Positions 34,480 through 43,677 of a stretch of DNA of 64,000 nucleotides are shown in pieces; positions within the stretch are counted from its first letter, which is position 1, and the number at the start of each line of letters is the position of its first letter. The notes below the pieces were generated by a model. The model ran no database searches. It was not told the DNA's origin and saw nothing but the letters and a program-made list of their open reading frames with translations. The translations under genes and the position numbers were made by a program. This DNA is from Rossellomorea vietnamensis (GTDB lineage Bacteria; Bacillota; Bacilli; Bacillales; Bacillaceae_B), in NCBI RefSeq assembly GCF_008180415.1, contig NZ_VTEI01000003.1, positions 705,556 through 769,555 on the forward strand. Reading direction: 5' to 3'.

Positions 34480-34767
34480 TTATTCTTCTTCTTTGATTAC
34501 GATATGACGGATGATATCGTCAGAGATCTTAGCTAAACGATCGAACTCAGAAACTGCTTCTGTGTTAGACTGGATTTTTACCAATTGGTAGTATCCATCA
34601 CGGAAGTCGTTGATTTCATAAGCTAAACGACGTTTACCCCACTCTTTCGACTCGATGATCTCCGCGCCATTTGTTGTTAGGATATTATCGAAACGATCAA
34701 CAACAGATTTTTTAGTTTCATCATCTACGTTTGGACGGATAATGTACATAACTTCGTACTTTCTCAT
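34480..34767 (-). CDS. rpsF: Ribosomal protein S6
   Basis: S6 pairs with S18 on the 30S subunit. The 95-residue sequence starts [20 protein letters not shown] and has the conserved [19 protein letters not shown]. The ATG at 34767 follows AAGGAGGTGA; a longer frame to 34818 lacks conservation. It leads the operon with ssb and rpsR. Confidence 0.98.
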   Translation of the reverse strand: MRKYEVMYIIRPNVDDETKKSVVDRFDNILTTNGAEIIESKEWGKRRLAYEINDFRDGYYQLVKIQSNTEAVSEFDRLAKISDDIIRHIVIKEEE

Positions 34768-34796
34768 CTTGTAGTCACCTCCTTGTGGTCTATGCG

Positions 34797-34816
34797 GCTC
34801 TTCTCGGCAGAAGAGC
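34797..34816 (-). promoter_or_regulatory. Candidate S6:S18 autoregulatory leader hairpin
   Basis: GCTCTTCT and AGAAGAGC form an 8-bp stem, followed on the minus strand by CCGCATAGACC before the ribosome-binding site. Many rpsF leaders contain a structure with a conserved CCG that binds the S6:S18 complex. The exact fold here was not verified. Confidence 0.4.
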
Positions 34817-34927
34817 AAGGAGCAATATATTATTACTCACAAGTAAGAATTATATCATAGTGGACAGGTTAATGCAATAGCACGCGAAATACATTAACTC
34901 TCTTTCTTTTTAATACAATCTTTTCGT

Positions 34928-35032
34928 AAAGCTCTTTTCGTAAATATTTCGGCTTTTAAAAGTAATGGATTTCCGCTCCAGGCGCGCAGCTCCCCGGGGC
35001 GGTAGTAGCTAATGATTTTTCAAGAGAGCCTT
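34928..35032. repeat. Short composite of the inverted-repeat element and a 'ggagcgga' repeat
   Basis: AAAGCTCTTTTCGTAAAT resembles the element terminus and CAAGAGAGCCTT the opposite end. Between them lies TGGATTTCCGCTCCAGGCGCG, the same repeat seen at 14.33 kb. It may be a deletion derivative or chance juxtaposition. Confidence 0.5.
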
Positions 35033-35133
35033 ATGAAATTGAAAACATTAACCGAAAGACATTTTTAGGGACACGTTGAATTTCAGGATGATTACTTTTC
35101 CTTCACTTTACTGAGCTATAGATACAGCTCTTT

Positions 35134-35778
35134 CTAAAACTTAATGACCCTATGCCGCAATATCCAGGATAGGGTAAATAAAATGACTGCTGCAACCAAG
35201 GATGTATACATCGGCCAAGCCATTTCATATTGAAAGGCATTTTGCATTCCCAAATAGACAAGCAATCCGATCCAGCCCATAAATGTCACGGCCCCACTGA
35301 ACATCAACAATAGATTTGACTTCTTTTTATAGGTGGTCCACTTCATTAATTTTAAGATCAAAAGAACCATTGCTCCCGTGAATAGAATTGACACAATGAT
35401 TGGTGTAAGGGGAATTCCTTTGTCAGTGGGAAAGAAAAGGGAAAAGATGCCGTCTACAAGGAAAAACCAAGCCATTCCAGAAGCAGTAATATAAAAATAC
35501 ATCAGCAATTTGTTCTTTGTCGGCTCTTTCGGCAAATCCCTCAACAGCTCATCACAGTATTTCTTTGGCTGATCTCCAAACACTTCCTCAGCACTCTGGC
35601 CGTTTTCCTGTGCTTCCAGAAGATGCTCAAGAATCTCGAGAAGAAGTTCTTCCCCATCCTGCTCCGCTACATCACTCATTCGAATGTATAGAAGCATATC
35701 TTCGTAGTACTTCTTGTTTTCTTTATTCAGCTTTTCTCGTCTTTCATTATTAATCTCGATCAATTCCTTGGCTGTCAC
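35134..35778 (-). CDS. DUF1129-type membrane protein under PadR control
   Basis: This 214-residue protein has a charged N-terminal cytosolic part (about residues 1-85, with YIRMSDVAEQDGEELLLEIL) followed by about four transmembrane helices. The N-terminal pattern is that of DUF1129/DUF1048-like proteins, which often sit next to PadR regulators. It overlaps the padR gene by 29 bases, so the two form an operon. Function is unknown; a membrane stress role is possible. Confidence 0.75.
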   Translation of the reverse strand: MTAKELIEINNERREKLNKENKKYYEDMLLYIRMSDVAEQDGEELLLEILEHLLEAQENGQSAEEVFGDQPKKYCDELLRDLPKEPTKNKLLMYFYITASGMAWFFLVDGIFSLFFPTDKGIPLTPIIVSILFTGAMVLLILKLMKWTTYKKKSNLLLMFSGAVTFMGWIGLLVYLGMQNAFQYEMAWPMYTSLVAAVILFTLSWILRHRVIKF

Positions 35779-36106
35779 TCGTTTTCCCTCCTTTAAAAAT
35801 TGAATTCACTGAAGTGCTTAATTTTGTCCATTCTAAGCTGAATTGTTCAAGAGCATTTTCTCCTGCAGGGGTAAGAGTATAATATTTCCGATTTGGCCCG
35901 CTCGTGGATTCTTTCATCTTCCCCTGTATTAATCCTTCTTTCTGCAATCGCAATAAAACGGGATAAATCGATCCTTCGCTGACTGTATCCATGCCTCTAC
36001 CGGATAACTTCACATACAGTTCGTATCCATAGGTTGGGCTTTCATTTATAACAGCAAGGATACATCCTTCCAAAATGCCTTTTAACATCTGACTTTTTAA
36101 TGACAC
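35750..36106 (-). CDS. PadR-family transcriptional regulator
   Basis: This 118-residue protein is a winged-helix PadR regulator. LKGILEGCILAVINESPTYGYEL forms the start of the DNA-binding domain, followed by GSIYPVLLRLQKEGLIQ and the wing SGPNRKYYTLTPAGENAL. The start codon is GTG at 36106 after GAGAGGATG. It probably represses its own operon, because two matching palindromes lie at the promoter just upstream. It is first in a two-gene operon with the membrane protein. Confidence 0.9.
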   Translation of the reverse strand: MSLKSQMLKGILEGCILAVINESPTYGYELYVKLSGRGMDTVSEGSIYPVLLRLQKEGLIQGKMKESTSGPNRKYYTLTPAGENALEQFSLEWTKLSTSVNSIFKGGKTSDSQGIDRD

Positions 36107-36125
36107 GTGTTTGCATCCTCTCTAA

Positions 36126-36172
36126 CTTGCTTTACAAGGTACCGTGATAAAAAAAGTAACTTGTTATACAAG
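36126..36172. promoter_or_regulatory. Two PadR-type operator palindromes
   Basis: CTTGCTTTACAAG (36126-36138) and CTTGTTATACAAG (36160-36172) share the arms CTTG and ACAAG and are 34 bases apart, about three helix turns. One overlaps the expected transcription start and the other lies in the leader. Confidence 0.65.
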
Positions 36173-36180
36173 ATAGCTTT

Positions 36181-36210
36181 ATATTACTCGAAATACTCAG
36201 GTATTGTCAA
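36181..36210 (-). promoter_or_regulatory. Promoter of the padR operon
   Basis: TTGACA (complement of 36205-36210) and TAATAT (complement of 36181-36186) are separated by 18 bases. The upstream operator lies about ten bases downstream of the -10 element. Confidence 0.75.
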
Positions 36211-36213
36211 TAA

Positions 36214-36258
36214 GAAAAAAGCTGTTCAAAGTGCCCATTATAAGGACTTTGAACAGCT
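36214..36258 (-). terminator. Terminator of ychF
   Basis: AGCTGTTCAAAGT pairs with ACTTTGAACAGCT and runs into TTTTTTC on the minus strand. Confidence 0.92.
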
Positions 36259-36267
36259 GAATTTTAT

Positions 36268-37368
36268 TTAGACGTTAAAACGGAAGTGGATGACATCTCC
36301 GTCTTTTACTATATATTCTTTTCCTTCAAGTCTTACTTTTCCTGCTTCACGTGCAGCTCCCATGGTTTCATTTGCAACCAGGTCGTCGTATGATACGGTT
36401 TCCGCACGGATGAAGCCTTTTTCGAAGTCAGTGTGGATGATCCCGGCACATTCAGGGGCTTTCATGCCTTGTCGGAACGTCCACGCGCGGACTTCCTGAA
36501 CACCGGCAGTAAAGTAGGTGGCAAGTCCAAGAAGATCATAAGCAGCACGGATCAGCTGGTCCAGACCAGACTCCTCGATACCAAGCTCTTCAAGGAACAT
36601 GGCTTTCTCTTCATCATCAAGCTCGGCAATTTCCGATTCAATCTTCGCACAAACAACGATCACTTCAGCGTTGTCACCTTTCGCGAACTCACGGACCTGC
36701 TGAACATATTCATTATCAGAAGGATCGACAATATCATCTTCACTGACATTGGCAACATAAAGGACAGGCTTGATCGTCAGAAGATGCAGGCCTTTTACGA
36801 CTTTCATCTGCTCATCTGAGAATTCAACCGTACGAGCGGATCTGCCTTCTTCAAATGCCTCTTTCAATTTCACAAGAATCTCATGCTCATAAGCAGCATC
36901 TTTATCTTTTTGCTTGGCCAATTTTTGCACACGGGCAATTCGTTTGTCAACAGACTCAAGGTCTGCCAGAATCAATTCAAGATTAATTACCTCAATATCA
37001 TCAATTGGGTCCACTTTTCCGGAAACGTGGGTGATATTGTCATCAGCAAAGCAGCGGACAACCTGGCAGATAGCATCCACTTGGCGGATATGAGAAAGAA
37101 ACTTATTTCCAAGTCCTTCACCTTTGCTGGCACCTTTCACAATCCCGGCAATATCAGTGAATTCAAAAGCAGTCGGAACTGTTTTCTTCGGTTCCACAAG
37201 TTCAGTCAATTTATCAAGGCGGTAATCAGGAACCTCTACGATTCCGACGTTCGGGTCGATTGTACAGAACGGATAGTTGGCAGACTCTGCGCCTGCTTTT
37301 GTGATTGCATTAAATAGAGTTGATTTCCCGACATTCGGCAAACCAACAATTCCAGCTGTTAAAGCCAT
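36268..37368 (-). CDS. ychF: YchF/Obg-type ATPase
   Basis: YchF (YyaF) is a ribosome-associated P-loop NTPase of the Obg family that prefers ATP. The P-loop GLPNVGKSTLF, switch region and DIAGIVKGASKGEGLGNKFL, and a C-terminal TGS-like domain (TAGVQEVRAWTFRQGMKAPE, IHTDFEKGFIRAE) are all present. The ATG at 37368 follows GAGGAGTGA, giving 366 residues, the family length. It stands alone between DUF951 and padR. Confidence 0.97.
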   Translation of the reverse strand: MALTAGIVGLPNVGKSTLFNAITKAGAESANYPFCTIDPNVGIVEVPDYRLDKLTELVEPKKTVPTAFEFTDIAGIVKGASKGEGLGNKFLSHIRQVDAICQVVRCFADDNITHVSGKVDPIDDIEVINLELILADLESVDKRIARVQKLAKQKDKDAAYEHEILVKLKEAFEEGRSARTVEFSDEQMKVVKGLHLLTIKPVLYVANVSEDDIVDPSDNEYVQQVREFAKGDNAEVIVVCAKIESEIAELDDEEKAMFLEELGIEESGLDQLIRAAYDLLGLATYFTAGVQEVRAWTFRQGMKAPECAGIIHTDFEKGFIRAETVSYDDLVANETMGAAREAGKVRLEGKEYIVKDGDVIHFRFNV

Positions 37369-37615
37369 TTTGGTCACTCCTCATTAAATGGATCTATATT
37401 TATTCTGCCTGATGAACCGGCAGTCAATGTCTAAAATTATTCAAACCTTTTCTAATTATAGGTTTTAAGTGATAGAAACACAAGGGGAGGGTGGAAGGAT
37501 CGGATAGAGCTGGAAGGAAGTTGCCTGGGAAATAGCCGGAGAGCAAGCCAGTTTGGTAACTTAGAATGTTTTAGAGAGTAATAGAACTCTTCTAATCAAG
37601 GATTGGTTTTAACAG

Positions 37616-37654
37616 AAAAAGAGAGGGAGTACCCCTGAACGGATAATCCCTCTC
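37616..37654 (-). terminator. Terminator of the mscS-DUF951 unit
   Basis: On the minus strand GAGAGGGA pairs with TCCCTCTC and is followed by TTTTTCTG. Confidence 0.85.
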
Positions 37655-37658
37655 CTGC

Positions 37659-37862
37659 TTAATTCTCTTCTCCCGCAGACTCCAATACCTTTTTCATCTT
37701 TTTCGAAAACTCTTTTCTTGGAAGCATGATACTGTGGTCACATCCCTGGCATTTGATACGGATATCCATGCCCATTCTGATGACTTTCCAGCGGTTGACT
37801 CCGCATGGGTGCGGCTTTTTCATTTCCACGACATCGTTCAATTGAAAGCTTTTTGGCTCCAT
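37659..37862 (-). CDS. DUF951 small protein
   Basis: This 67-residue protein has the DUF951 pattern: LNDVVEMKKPHPCG, WKVIRMGMDIRIKCQGCDHSIMLPRKEF. The two cysteine pairs may form a small metal or nucleic-acid-binding fold. The family has no established function and is conserved between mscS and ychF in Bacillus. It follows mscS by 12 bases and is probably co-transcribed. Confidence 0.9.
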   Translation of the reverse strand: MEPKSFQLNDVVEMKKPHPCGVNRWKVIRMGMDIRIKCQGCDHSIMLPRKEFSKKMKKVLESAGEEN

Positions 37863-37874
37863 ACCTTTTCCTCC

Positions 37875-38825
37875 CTACTCACTATCAAGCTGTCTTACGG
37901 AATTTTCTATACTCTCTTCTTCCTGCCTGTTATACATAACCATCCGAGGGAATGGAATTTCGATTCCATGTTTATCCAATACAAGTTTAACATCTTTTCG
38001 GATATTTCGCGCCATTGCCCAATGCTGCATTGGGGTACATTCCGCTACAATCCTCATGACAACATCGGAAGCTCCCAGTGTCTGGACACCTAGTAGATCC
38101 GGAGGCGTGACCAGTTCTTCGTATTTTTGAGGCATCGTCTGCAGAAGTTCACTGATCACTCTTTCTGCTTTTTCGATGTTCTCTTCATAAGCAATGCTGA
38201 CATCCACTACAGCGATACTATTATGGATGGAGAAGTTGGTGACTTCGGCGATATTTCCATTTGGTATGATATGAAGCTCGCCAGTCCAGTTTTTGATTTT
38301 CGTTGTTCTCAGACCGATTTCTTCGACATTTCCTTCCAGTGCTCCGACACGGATGAAATCCCCTACAGAGAACTGGTCTTCAAAGATGATGAAGAAGCCG
38401 GTGATGATGTCTCTCACAAGGTTCTGAGCACCGAAACCAACCGCTAAACCGACAATTCCTGCACCAGCTAAGAGAGCTCCAATCTCAACTCCCAAGTTGG
38501 TTAAAACCATCGTGATTGCTATGAAATAAACAACATAGGTCAAGACATTTTCCAATAGTTTACTTAAGGTAGCTTCTCGTCTCTCCGTTATTTTAAAAGG
38601 AGACCGTGAACGCACCCTGAATATATTTCTAATAACTGTTCTACCGACTTTAAGGACAACAGCAGTTAATAATAAAATTAAAATTATTTTTATTGAAGCT
38701 AAACCAATCTCAATCCATAAGTCATCACTAATTAACTTATCCCAGAATTCTTGTGTTACTTGTTTAGCCTGATCAGCAGATTTCTCTAACGGATTTTCAG
38801 CCTCATTATTTTTTGTTTGACTCAT
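37875..38825 (-). CDS. Small-conductance mechanosensitive channel (MscS family)
   Basis: This 316-residue protein gates in response to membrane tension to release solutes on hypo-osmotic shock. Transmembrane helices lie near residues 38-62 and 90-112. The pore helix AGAGIVGLAVGFGAQNLVRDIITGFFI is typical, followed by the beta domain (FEDQFSVGDFIRVG, EIGLRTTKI, IIPNGNIAEVTNFS). The gene occupies the place of a YkuT/YyaD-region mscS. It leads a two-gene unit with DUF951. Confidence 0.93.
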   Translation of the reverse strand: MSQTKNNEAENPLEKSADQAKQVTQEFWDKLISDDLWIEIGLASIKIILILLLTAVVLKVGRTVIRNIFRVRSRSPFKITERREATLSKLLENVLTYVVYFIAITMVLTNLGVEIGALLAGAGIVGLAVGFGAQNLVRDIITGFFIIFEDQFSVGDFIRVGALEGNVEEIGLRTTKIKNWTGELHIIPNGNIAEVTNFSIHNSIAVVDVSIAYEENIEKAERVISELLQTMPQKYEELVTPPDLLGVQTLGASDVVMRIVAECTPMQHWAMARNIRKDVKLVLDKHGIEIPFPRMVMYNRQEEESIENSVRQLDSE

Positions 38826-39018
38826 AAGAAATCCACTCCTATAAAGCTCTCAGAAAATATATCTCATTGTATCAATTTTACCCGTATTTGGATAGCGGCA
38901 AGCAAACTATCCGAAAATTGTTTAAAAAGTCTTAGTTTGTGACAAATACATAATACTATGTATAGATAAGCTTTTTTTTCCGTATACTGTTAATACTACC
39001 CACAAAGGAGTGGAGGGA

Positions 39019-39639
39019 ATGAATCTGAAAAAGGGTTTTTTTGAGCGGAAAGCAGAGCCCTACCGAGTGCTGCATGATGATGAAAAAGCAGCCGCCTCGA
39101 TCTCTGCGGAACTGCTCACCATGCTTCCGACAACCATGAGACCCGTAGTAATCGTTTGTATCGGAACAGACCGCTCAACAGGCGATTCCTTAGGACCACT
39201 CGTCGGCACCTTTTTAGAAGAAAAAGTAACGGACGGTCTTCATATTTACGGTACACTCGATGATCCCATTCATGCCGTCAACCTGGAAGAAAAGCTGGAG
39301 GAAATCAGAAAAAGTCATCTGAATCCTTTCATCATCGGCATCGATGCCTGTCTTGGAAGACTCAAGAGCGTCGGGGCAATCCAGCTTGGCGACGGACCTG
39401 TAAAACCTGGTGCGGGTGTAAATAAGGAACTTCCGGATGTCGGTGATATGCATATCACCGGAATTGTAAATGTCAGCGGCTTCATGGAATTCTTTGTTTT
39501 GCAGAATACCCGCTTGAATCTTGTTCTGAAAATGGCAAGAATCATCTCTGAAGGAATCTACTTGGCAAGCAAAGAAAGACCAAGGAAAGAGTCCTTTTTC
39601 AAGATGAACCTCAATGAAGAAAAACAGCAATTGCTATAA
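39019..39639 (+). CDS. yyaC: YyaC, spore protein of the germination-protease-like family
   Basis: YyaC (DUF1256) is a small sporulation protein related to Gpr peptidases. The 206-residue sequence contains PVVIVCIGTDRSTGDSLGPLVG, LDDPIHAVNLEEKL, and IIGIDACLGRLKSVGAIQL followed by GDMHITGIVNVSGFMEF. The ATG at 39019 follows AAAGGAGTGGAGG. It is one of two plus-strand genes left of the origin, as in B. subtilis where yyaC also opposes its neighbours. Transcription in the forespore is likely from the family, but I did not find a convincing sporulation promoter. Confidence 0.93.
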   Translation: MNLKKGFFERKAEPYRVLHDDEKAAASISAELLTMLPTTMRPVVIVCIGTDRSTGDSLGPLVGTFLEEKVTDGLHIYGTLDDPIHAVNLEEKLEEIRKSHLNPFIIGIDACLGRLKSVGAIQLGDGPVKPGAGVNKELPDVGDMHITGIVNVSGFMEFFVLQNTRLNLVLKMARIISEGIYLASKERPRKESFFKMNLNEEKQQLL

Positions 39640-39644
39640 TAGAA

Positions 39645-39682
39645 AACACACACCTGGCAGCCAAGCTTAGTGTGTGTTTTTT
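39645..39682 (+). terminator. Terminator of yyaC
   Basis: AACACACAC pairs with GTGTGTGTT and continues into TTTTTATT. Confidence 0.9.
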
Positions 39683-39690
39683 ATTACAAA

Positions 39691-39863
39691 GGATGTTTTC
39701 GCATATATTGTTGCTTTCGGGTATCCCCAGATACTAAAGTTTTATCTCTTATCGAGGGAGAGCAGCTCTTTTCTTTTCGGTGTTACCAGAGTTCTTACCT
39801 CTCTTAACATGAATATTTTTTCGGATTTAGTATCAAATAGCAACAAAGTATACGAAAAGAGCC
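39691..39863 (+). repeat. Terminal-inverted-repeat element, copy 5
   Basis: Left end GGATGTTTTCGCATATATTG, right end AGCAACAAAGTATACGAAAA plus GAGCC, with the GAGCAGCTCTTTTCTTTTC core. It ends one base before the stop codon of the DUF554 gene and so fills the whole spacer. Confidence 0.88.
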
Positions 39864-39864
39864 A

Positions 39865-40584
39865 TTATAAAATAAATTGCTGATATCCGTACATTAAGGA
39901 GACAACGGCTGCAACCACAAGGATGCCGGGAAGAAGGTTCGCTACCCTTATTTTTGTCAGGCCGATGAGGTTAAGGCCGATCGCAAATATCATGATCCCC
40001 CCGGCAGAAGTCATTTCCACGATAAAAGAATCCATAACCGCTTGAGGGACGAAGCGGTCAATTTGTGTAGCAAACAAAGCAATCGTTCCTTGGTAAAGGA
40101 CCACCGGAACTGCGGAAAACATAACACCGATTCCCAACGTTGTGGTCAGGATGAGGGAAGTGAATCCATCGATGATTGCCTTTGTATAGAGAACATCATG
40201 AGCCCCTCGGATACCGCTGTCCAGCGCTCCAATAACAGCCATTGCACCAATGACGAAAATCAACGTTGCTGTCACAAAACCCTGTGAGATGCTCGTTTCA
40301 CTATTTGCCGTTCCCAGCCTTTTCTCCAGCCAGCCGCCCAAAGTATTCAGCTTATCATCAAGGCCTATCCATTCACCAATGACTGCACCGAAGACCAGGC
40401 TGATAATGACAATGAGGAAATTATCACTTTTCATTCCCATCTGCAAACCTAAAACCATAACAGCCAACCCTATTGCATACATTACCGTACCTTTCATATT
40501 CTCCGGAATACGGTGAAGCAGCTTGCCAAGCAGAGTGCCAATAATGATGCACACTCCATTAACAATCGTTCCTAAAAGCACCAT
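39865..40584 (-). CDS. DUF554 membrane protein
   Basis: This 239-residue protein has six to seven hydrophobic segments and the DUF554 pattern (LLGTIVNGVCIIIGTLLGKLL, FGAVIGEWIGLDDKLNTLG, DSGIRGAHDVLYTKAIIDGF). The family, including B. subtilis YdfK, is of unknown function. It follows spo0J on the same strand after a 257-base gap in which I see no clear gene. Confidence 0.88.
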   Translation of the reverse strand: MVLLGTIVNGVCIIIGTLLGKLLHRIPENMKGTVMYAIGLAVMVLGLQMGMKSDNFLIVIISLVFGAVIGEWIGLDDKLNTLGGWLEKRLGTANSETSISQGFVTATLIFVIGAMAVIGALDSGIRGAHDVLYTKAIIDGFTSLILTTTLGIGVMFSAVPVVLYQGTIALFATQIDRFVPQAVMDSFIVEMTSAGGIMIFAIGLNLIGLTKIRVANLLPGILVVAAVVSLMYGYQQFIL

Positions 40585-40841
40585 AAAGACGTTCTCCTTT
40601 TTCGAATATCGAAATACTCCCTATAAAATAGCACTTTTGATCGTGAATGCCTACATTTTTTTACATTAAGGATAAAAGACTTGAACCTAGACTGTTTTCC
40701 GTTCAATGGCCATAACCATTTTACAAAGCTATAACATAAATGAGAATCAGCAGAATCCATCTGGCTGTCCCTCCTTAAGATAAAAGGCGGCACAGAAAAA
40801 AGAACCAACACATTTATAATGGTCAGTTCAATAAGCACCTA

Positions 40842-41699
40842 TTATTTATCTTCCAAGTGGCCGAGCATTTCCAGAATTCGATCAAGATCTTCCTTGGAGA
40901 AAAATTCAAATTCGATTTTGCCTTTTTTATTGGATTGCTTGATGGAAACATTGGTACCGAATCTTTCTCTTAAAATCGTTTCCTGTTCTTTTATGAAAAC
41001 ATCTTTCTTTTCCTTTTCCGGCTTCTTTGTTTCACGTGAAACATTTTCATTAAACTCATGAATCAGTTTCTCCAGCTGTCTTACATTCAAAGATTCTTTG
41101 ATGATTTTATCGACAACCTGCTGCAGTTTCTCTTTCTTTCTTAAGCCAAGCAGAGCACGGCCATGTCCCATCGTAATTTTATTATCGATGATCAGCTGCT
41201 GAATCTGCACAGGCAGGGAAAGGAGACGGATATGGTTGGCAATATGGGGCCTGCTTTTACCAAGCCTTTTCGCCAGCTGTTCCTGCGTGAGGTCCAGCTT
41301 GTCCATCAGAAGTTGATAAGCATTGCCTTCTTCAATCGGCGAGAGGTCCTCACGCTGCAGGTTTTCTAATACTGCGAGCTCCATCATTTGTTTATCTGTC
41401 AGTTCCCTGACAACAACGGGAACTTTATCAAGCTTTGCTTCTTTAGCCGCTCTATATCTTCTTTCACCAACGACTATCTCAAAGCCCTTGATGCTTTTCC
41501 TGGCAATGATCGGCTGTAAAATCCCGTGCTCCAAGATAGACTCCTTTAACTCCTCGATTGCTTCCGGTTCAAATACTTTACGCGGCTGATATGGGTTCGG
41601 CCTTAATTCTTTGAGGCTGATTTCCTGAACTGACTCTTCTTTCTCAGCATCCACATTGGCGAATAAAGCGTTTATTCCTTTACCTAGTCCTTTAGCCAT
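40842..41699 (-). CDS. spo0J: ParB-family chromosome partitioning protein Spo0J
   Basis: Spo0J binds parS, spreads as a CTP-dependent clamp and loads SMC, segregating origins and regulating Soj. The 285-residue sequence has LRPNPYQPRKVFEPEAIEEL, the CTP-binding GERRYRAAKEA, the helix-turn-helix LTQEQLAKRLGKSRPHIANHIRLLSLP and a C-terminal dimerisation domain. The start overlaps the soj stop by 8 bases, giving a soj-spo0J operon. A parS site lies inside the gene. Confidence 0.97.
   Translation of the reverse strand: MAKGLGKGINALFANVDAEKEESVQEISLKELRPNPYQPRKVFEPEAIEELKESILEHGILQPIIARKSIKGFEIVVGERRYRAAKEAKLDKVPVVVRELTDKQMMELAVLENLQREDLSPIEEGNAYQLLMDKLDLTQEQLAKRLGKSRPHIANHIRLLSLPVQIQQLIIDNKITMGHGRALLGLRKKEKLQQVVDKIIKESLNVRQLEKLIHEFNENVSRETKKPEKEKKDVFIKEQETILRERFGTNVSIKQSNKKGKIEFEFFSKEDLDRILEMLGHLEDK
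41028..41043. promoter_or_regulatory. parS centromere site within spo0J
   Basis: TGTTTCACGTGAAACA, a perfect palindrome inside the spo0J coding sequence, at the same place as a known B. subtilis parS. Confidence 0.97.
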
Positions 41700-42453
41700 T
41701 CGCAGCCACTTCCTTTGCTAGATCTAGATAAACCTCTGCACCCCTGGATTTGCTATCGTAGATAATAATTGGTTCTCCATGGCTTGGAGCTTCGCTTAAT
41801 CGAATGTTTCTAGGAACAATGGTCCGGTAAACTTTATCTTGAAAATATTTCTTCACTTCTTCAATGACCTGGATTCCCAGGTTTGTACGGGCGTCCAGCA
41901 TGGTCAGCAGGACTCCATCGATCGCCAGGTCATGATTAAGATGCTTTTGCACCAGCCGGACGGTGCTCAACAGCTGGCTCAGTCCCTCGAGTGCGTAATA
42001 TTCACATTGTACGGGGATGATGACGGCATCAGATGCGGTTAACGCATTGATCGTCAACAAGCCAAGAGAGGGAGGACAATCGATGATAATATAATCATAG
42101 TCATCTTTAACCTTTTCAAGAGCCCTCTTCAAGCGGACCTCCCTGGATATGGTCGGAACAAGTTCAATTTCCGCTCCTGCCAGCGAGATGGTTGCAGGTA
42201 CTGCAAACAGCCGTTCCACTTTTGTCGGCTTCACCAGATCTTTGACCTCGGCATCATCTACTAAAACATCATATATACATTCCTGGACATCCCCTTTTTC
42301 AATGCCCACACCGCTGGTGGCATTTCCTTGCGGATCAATGTCAACTAGAAGTACTTTCTTTCCTATGTATGCTAAACACGCCCCCAAATTGACGGATGTA
42401 GTGGTCTTTCCCACTCCGCCCTTCTGGTTGGTTATGGCTATTATTCTGCCCAA
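41692..42453 (-). CDS. soj: ParA-family ATPase Soj
   Basis: Soj is a MinD/ParA ATPase that works with Spo0J in origin segregation and, in B. subtilis, directly controls DnaA. The deviant Walker A KGGVGKTTTSVNLG is near residue 10, with DIDPQGNATSG, IIIDCPPSLGLLTINAL and EVKKYFQDKVYRTIVPRNIRLSEAPSHG following. The TTG at 42453 matches the Bacillus start (GRIIAITNQ); a longer frame adds eleven unconserved residues. Length is 253. Confidence 0.97.
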   Translation of the reverse strand: MGRIIAITNQKGGVGKTTTSVNLGACLAYIGKKVLLVDIDPQGNATSGVGIEKGDVQECIYDVLVDDAEVKDLVKPTKVERLFAVPATISLAGAEIELVPTISREVRLKRALEKVKDDYDYIIIDCPPSLGLLTINALTASDAVIIPVQCEYYALEGLSQLLSTVRLVQKHLNHDLAIDGVLLTMLDARTNLGIQVIEEVKKYFQDKVYRTIVPRNIRLSEAPSHGEPIIIYDSKSRGAEVYLDLAKEVAANG

Positions 42454-42594
42454 GGTTTTCACCTGCCCTTTAAACTTCCAATTCAATTTCCTGAAAAATT
42501 TATCGTCTACCTTCTATTCTATCAAAATTCCGGAATAGTTTGTCTTTCATTTCAAAAAAATTCTATTTCCAATTTATATTGAATGGCTGCATAC

Positions 42595-42627
42595 AAAAAG
42601 TGAGAAACCATTTAACTGTTTCTCACT
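42595..42627 (-). terminator. Terminator of noc
   Basis: AGTGAGAAAC pairs with GTTTCTCACT over a nine-base loop, with TTTTTG following on the minus strand. It lies about 180 bases after the noc stop. Confidence 0.75.
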
Positions 42628-42804
42628 GAAAAAATCTATTGTGCTGTTTTTAAAAACTTACTGCTGCAAAGAAGCAAGGGACTTCCGCTCAATCCGCTTG
42701 AGTATAAGAAAACACCTCACTTTTTGAAGTAAAGGGTGAAAAAGTCAGCACAATAGATATCTATGAATATAGGAATAATGCTATAGCAGATTAATAGATT
42801 ATTA

Positions 42805-43677
42805 TTATTGCTTTTTCTTAGGTATTTTTATAGTGAACTGATAATATTCTTCATGCTCTTCTTCCTGGGAATCAAGTTTAATTCCACTGTCAGAAACCAT
42901 GGACAGCGATTGGCGGATCGTGTTGACCGCTATTCTCATATCCTTGCTGAAGGCCTTGCGCTTTGGCTTCGGTTTTTCTTCACCTTCAGAAAGCATTTTA
43001 TCCACTCTATCTTCAGTTTGTTTGACATTGAGGTTTTTCTCAACAATTTCCTGAAGCAGGATCACCTGTTTTTCCTTCTTTTTAAGAGGGATGAGTGCCC
43101 TCGCGTGTCTTTCTGTGATTTGCTTGGCCAGGACGGCTTCCTGTACTTCTTCAGGCAGCTTTAAGAGCCTGAGCTTGTTGGCAACAGTGGATTGTCCTTT
43201 TCCAAGACGCTGTGCCAAGGCCTCCTGGGTTAAATTATGAAGCTCAAGCAGTTTGCCATAGGCAACAGCCTCTTCGATTGGAGAAAGCTCTTCCCTTTGC
43301 AAATTCTCTATTAATGCAACAGAAGCTGTTTCTGTATCAGACATATTTTTAATAATTGCAGGTACAGTTTCCCAGCCAAGCATTTGAACTGCCCGGAACC
43401 GGCGCTCCCCTGCAATAATTTCATACTGATTCTCATCGCTTTGCCGCAGGACGATCGGCTGTATGATTCCGTGAGTATGAATCGTTCTCGATAGTTCTTC
43501 AATCTTCTCTTCGTTAAAGACTGTTCTTGGCTGAAAACGGTTAGGGACAATATTGGAAATTGGAATATTCTTTACTTCATCTCTATCATTCACTTCGCTG
43601 ACAGCAGCTTCCATCTCCTGATCAGTACCCTGGTCTTTTTCTCCTAAGCCAAAAAAACGAGAGAAAGGATGCTTCAT
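42805..43677 (-). CDS. noc: Nucleoid occlusion protein Noc
   Basis: Noc is a ParB-like CTPase that binds Noc sites, recruits DNA to the membrane and blocks FtsZ assembly over the nucleoid. The N-terminal [14 protein letters not shown] is the amphipathic membrane-targeting helix. [28 protein letters not shown] and the helix-turn-helix [27 protein letters not shown] follow. The 290-residue length and place between soj and rsmG are standard. Confidence 0.96.
   Translation of the reverse strand: MKHPFSRFFGLGEKDQGTDQEMEAAVSEVNDRDEVKNIPISNIVPNRFQPRTVFNEEKIEELSRTIHTHGIIQPIVLRQSDENQYEIIAGERRFRAVQMLGWETVPAIIKNMSDTETASVALIENLQREELSPIEEAVAYGKLLELHNLTQEALAQRLGKGQSTVANKLRLLKLPEEVQEAVLAKQITERHARALIPLKKKEKQVILLQEIVEKNLNVKQTEDRVDKMLSEGEEKPKPKRKAFSKDMRIAVNTIRQSLSMVSDSGIKLDSQEEEHEEYYQFTIKIPKKKQ

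Larger units (their letters stand above)
34768..35133. other. rpsF leader and spacer to the DUF1129 gene
   Basis: It holds the rpsF leader hairpin (34797-34816) and a short composite repeat (34928-35032). The rest shows nothing recognisable. Confidence 0.6.

Noticed and set aside
40572..40838. 88-codon frame upstream of the DUF554 gene
   Set aside because: Odd composition rich in rare codons, no ribosome-binding site, no recognisable family.
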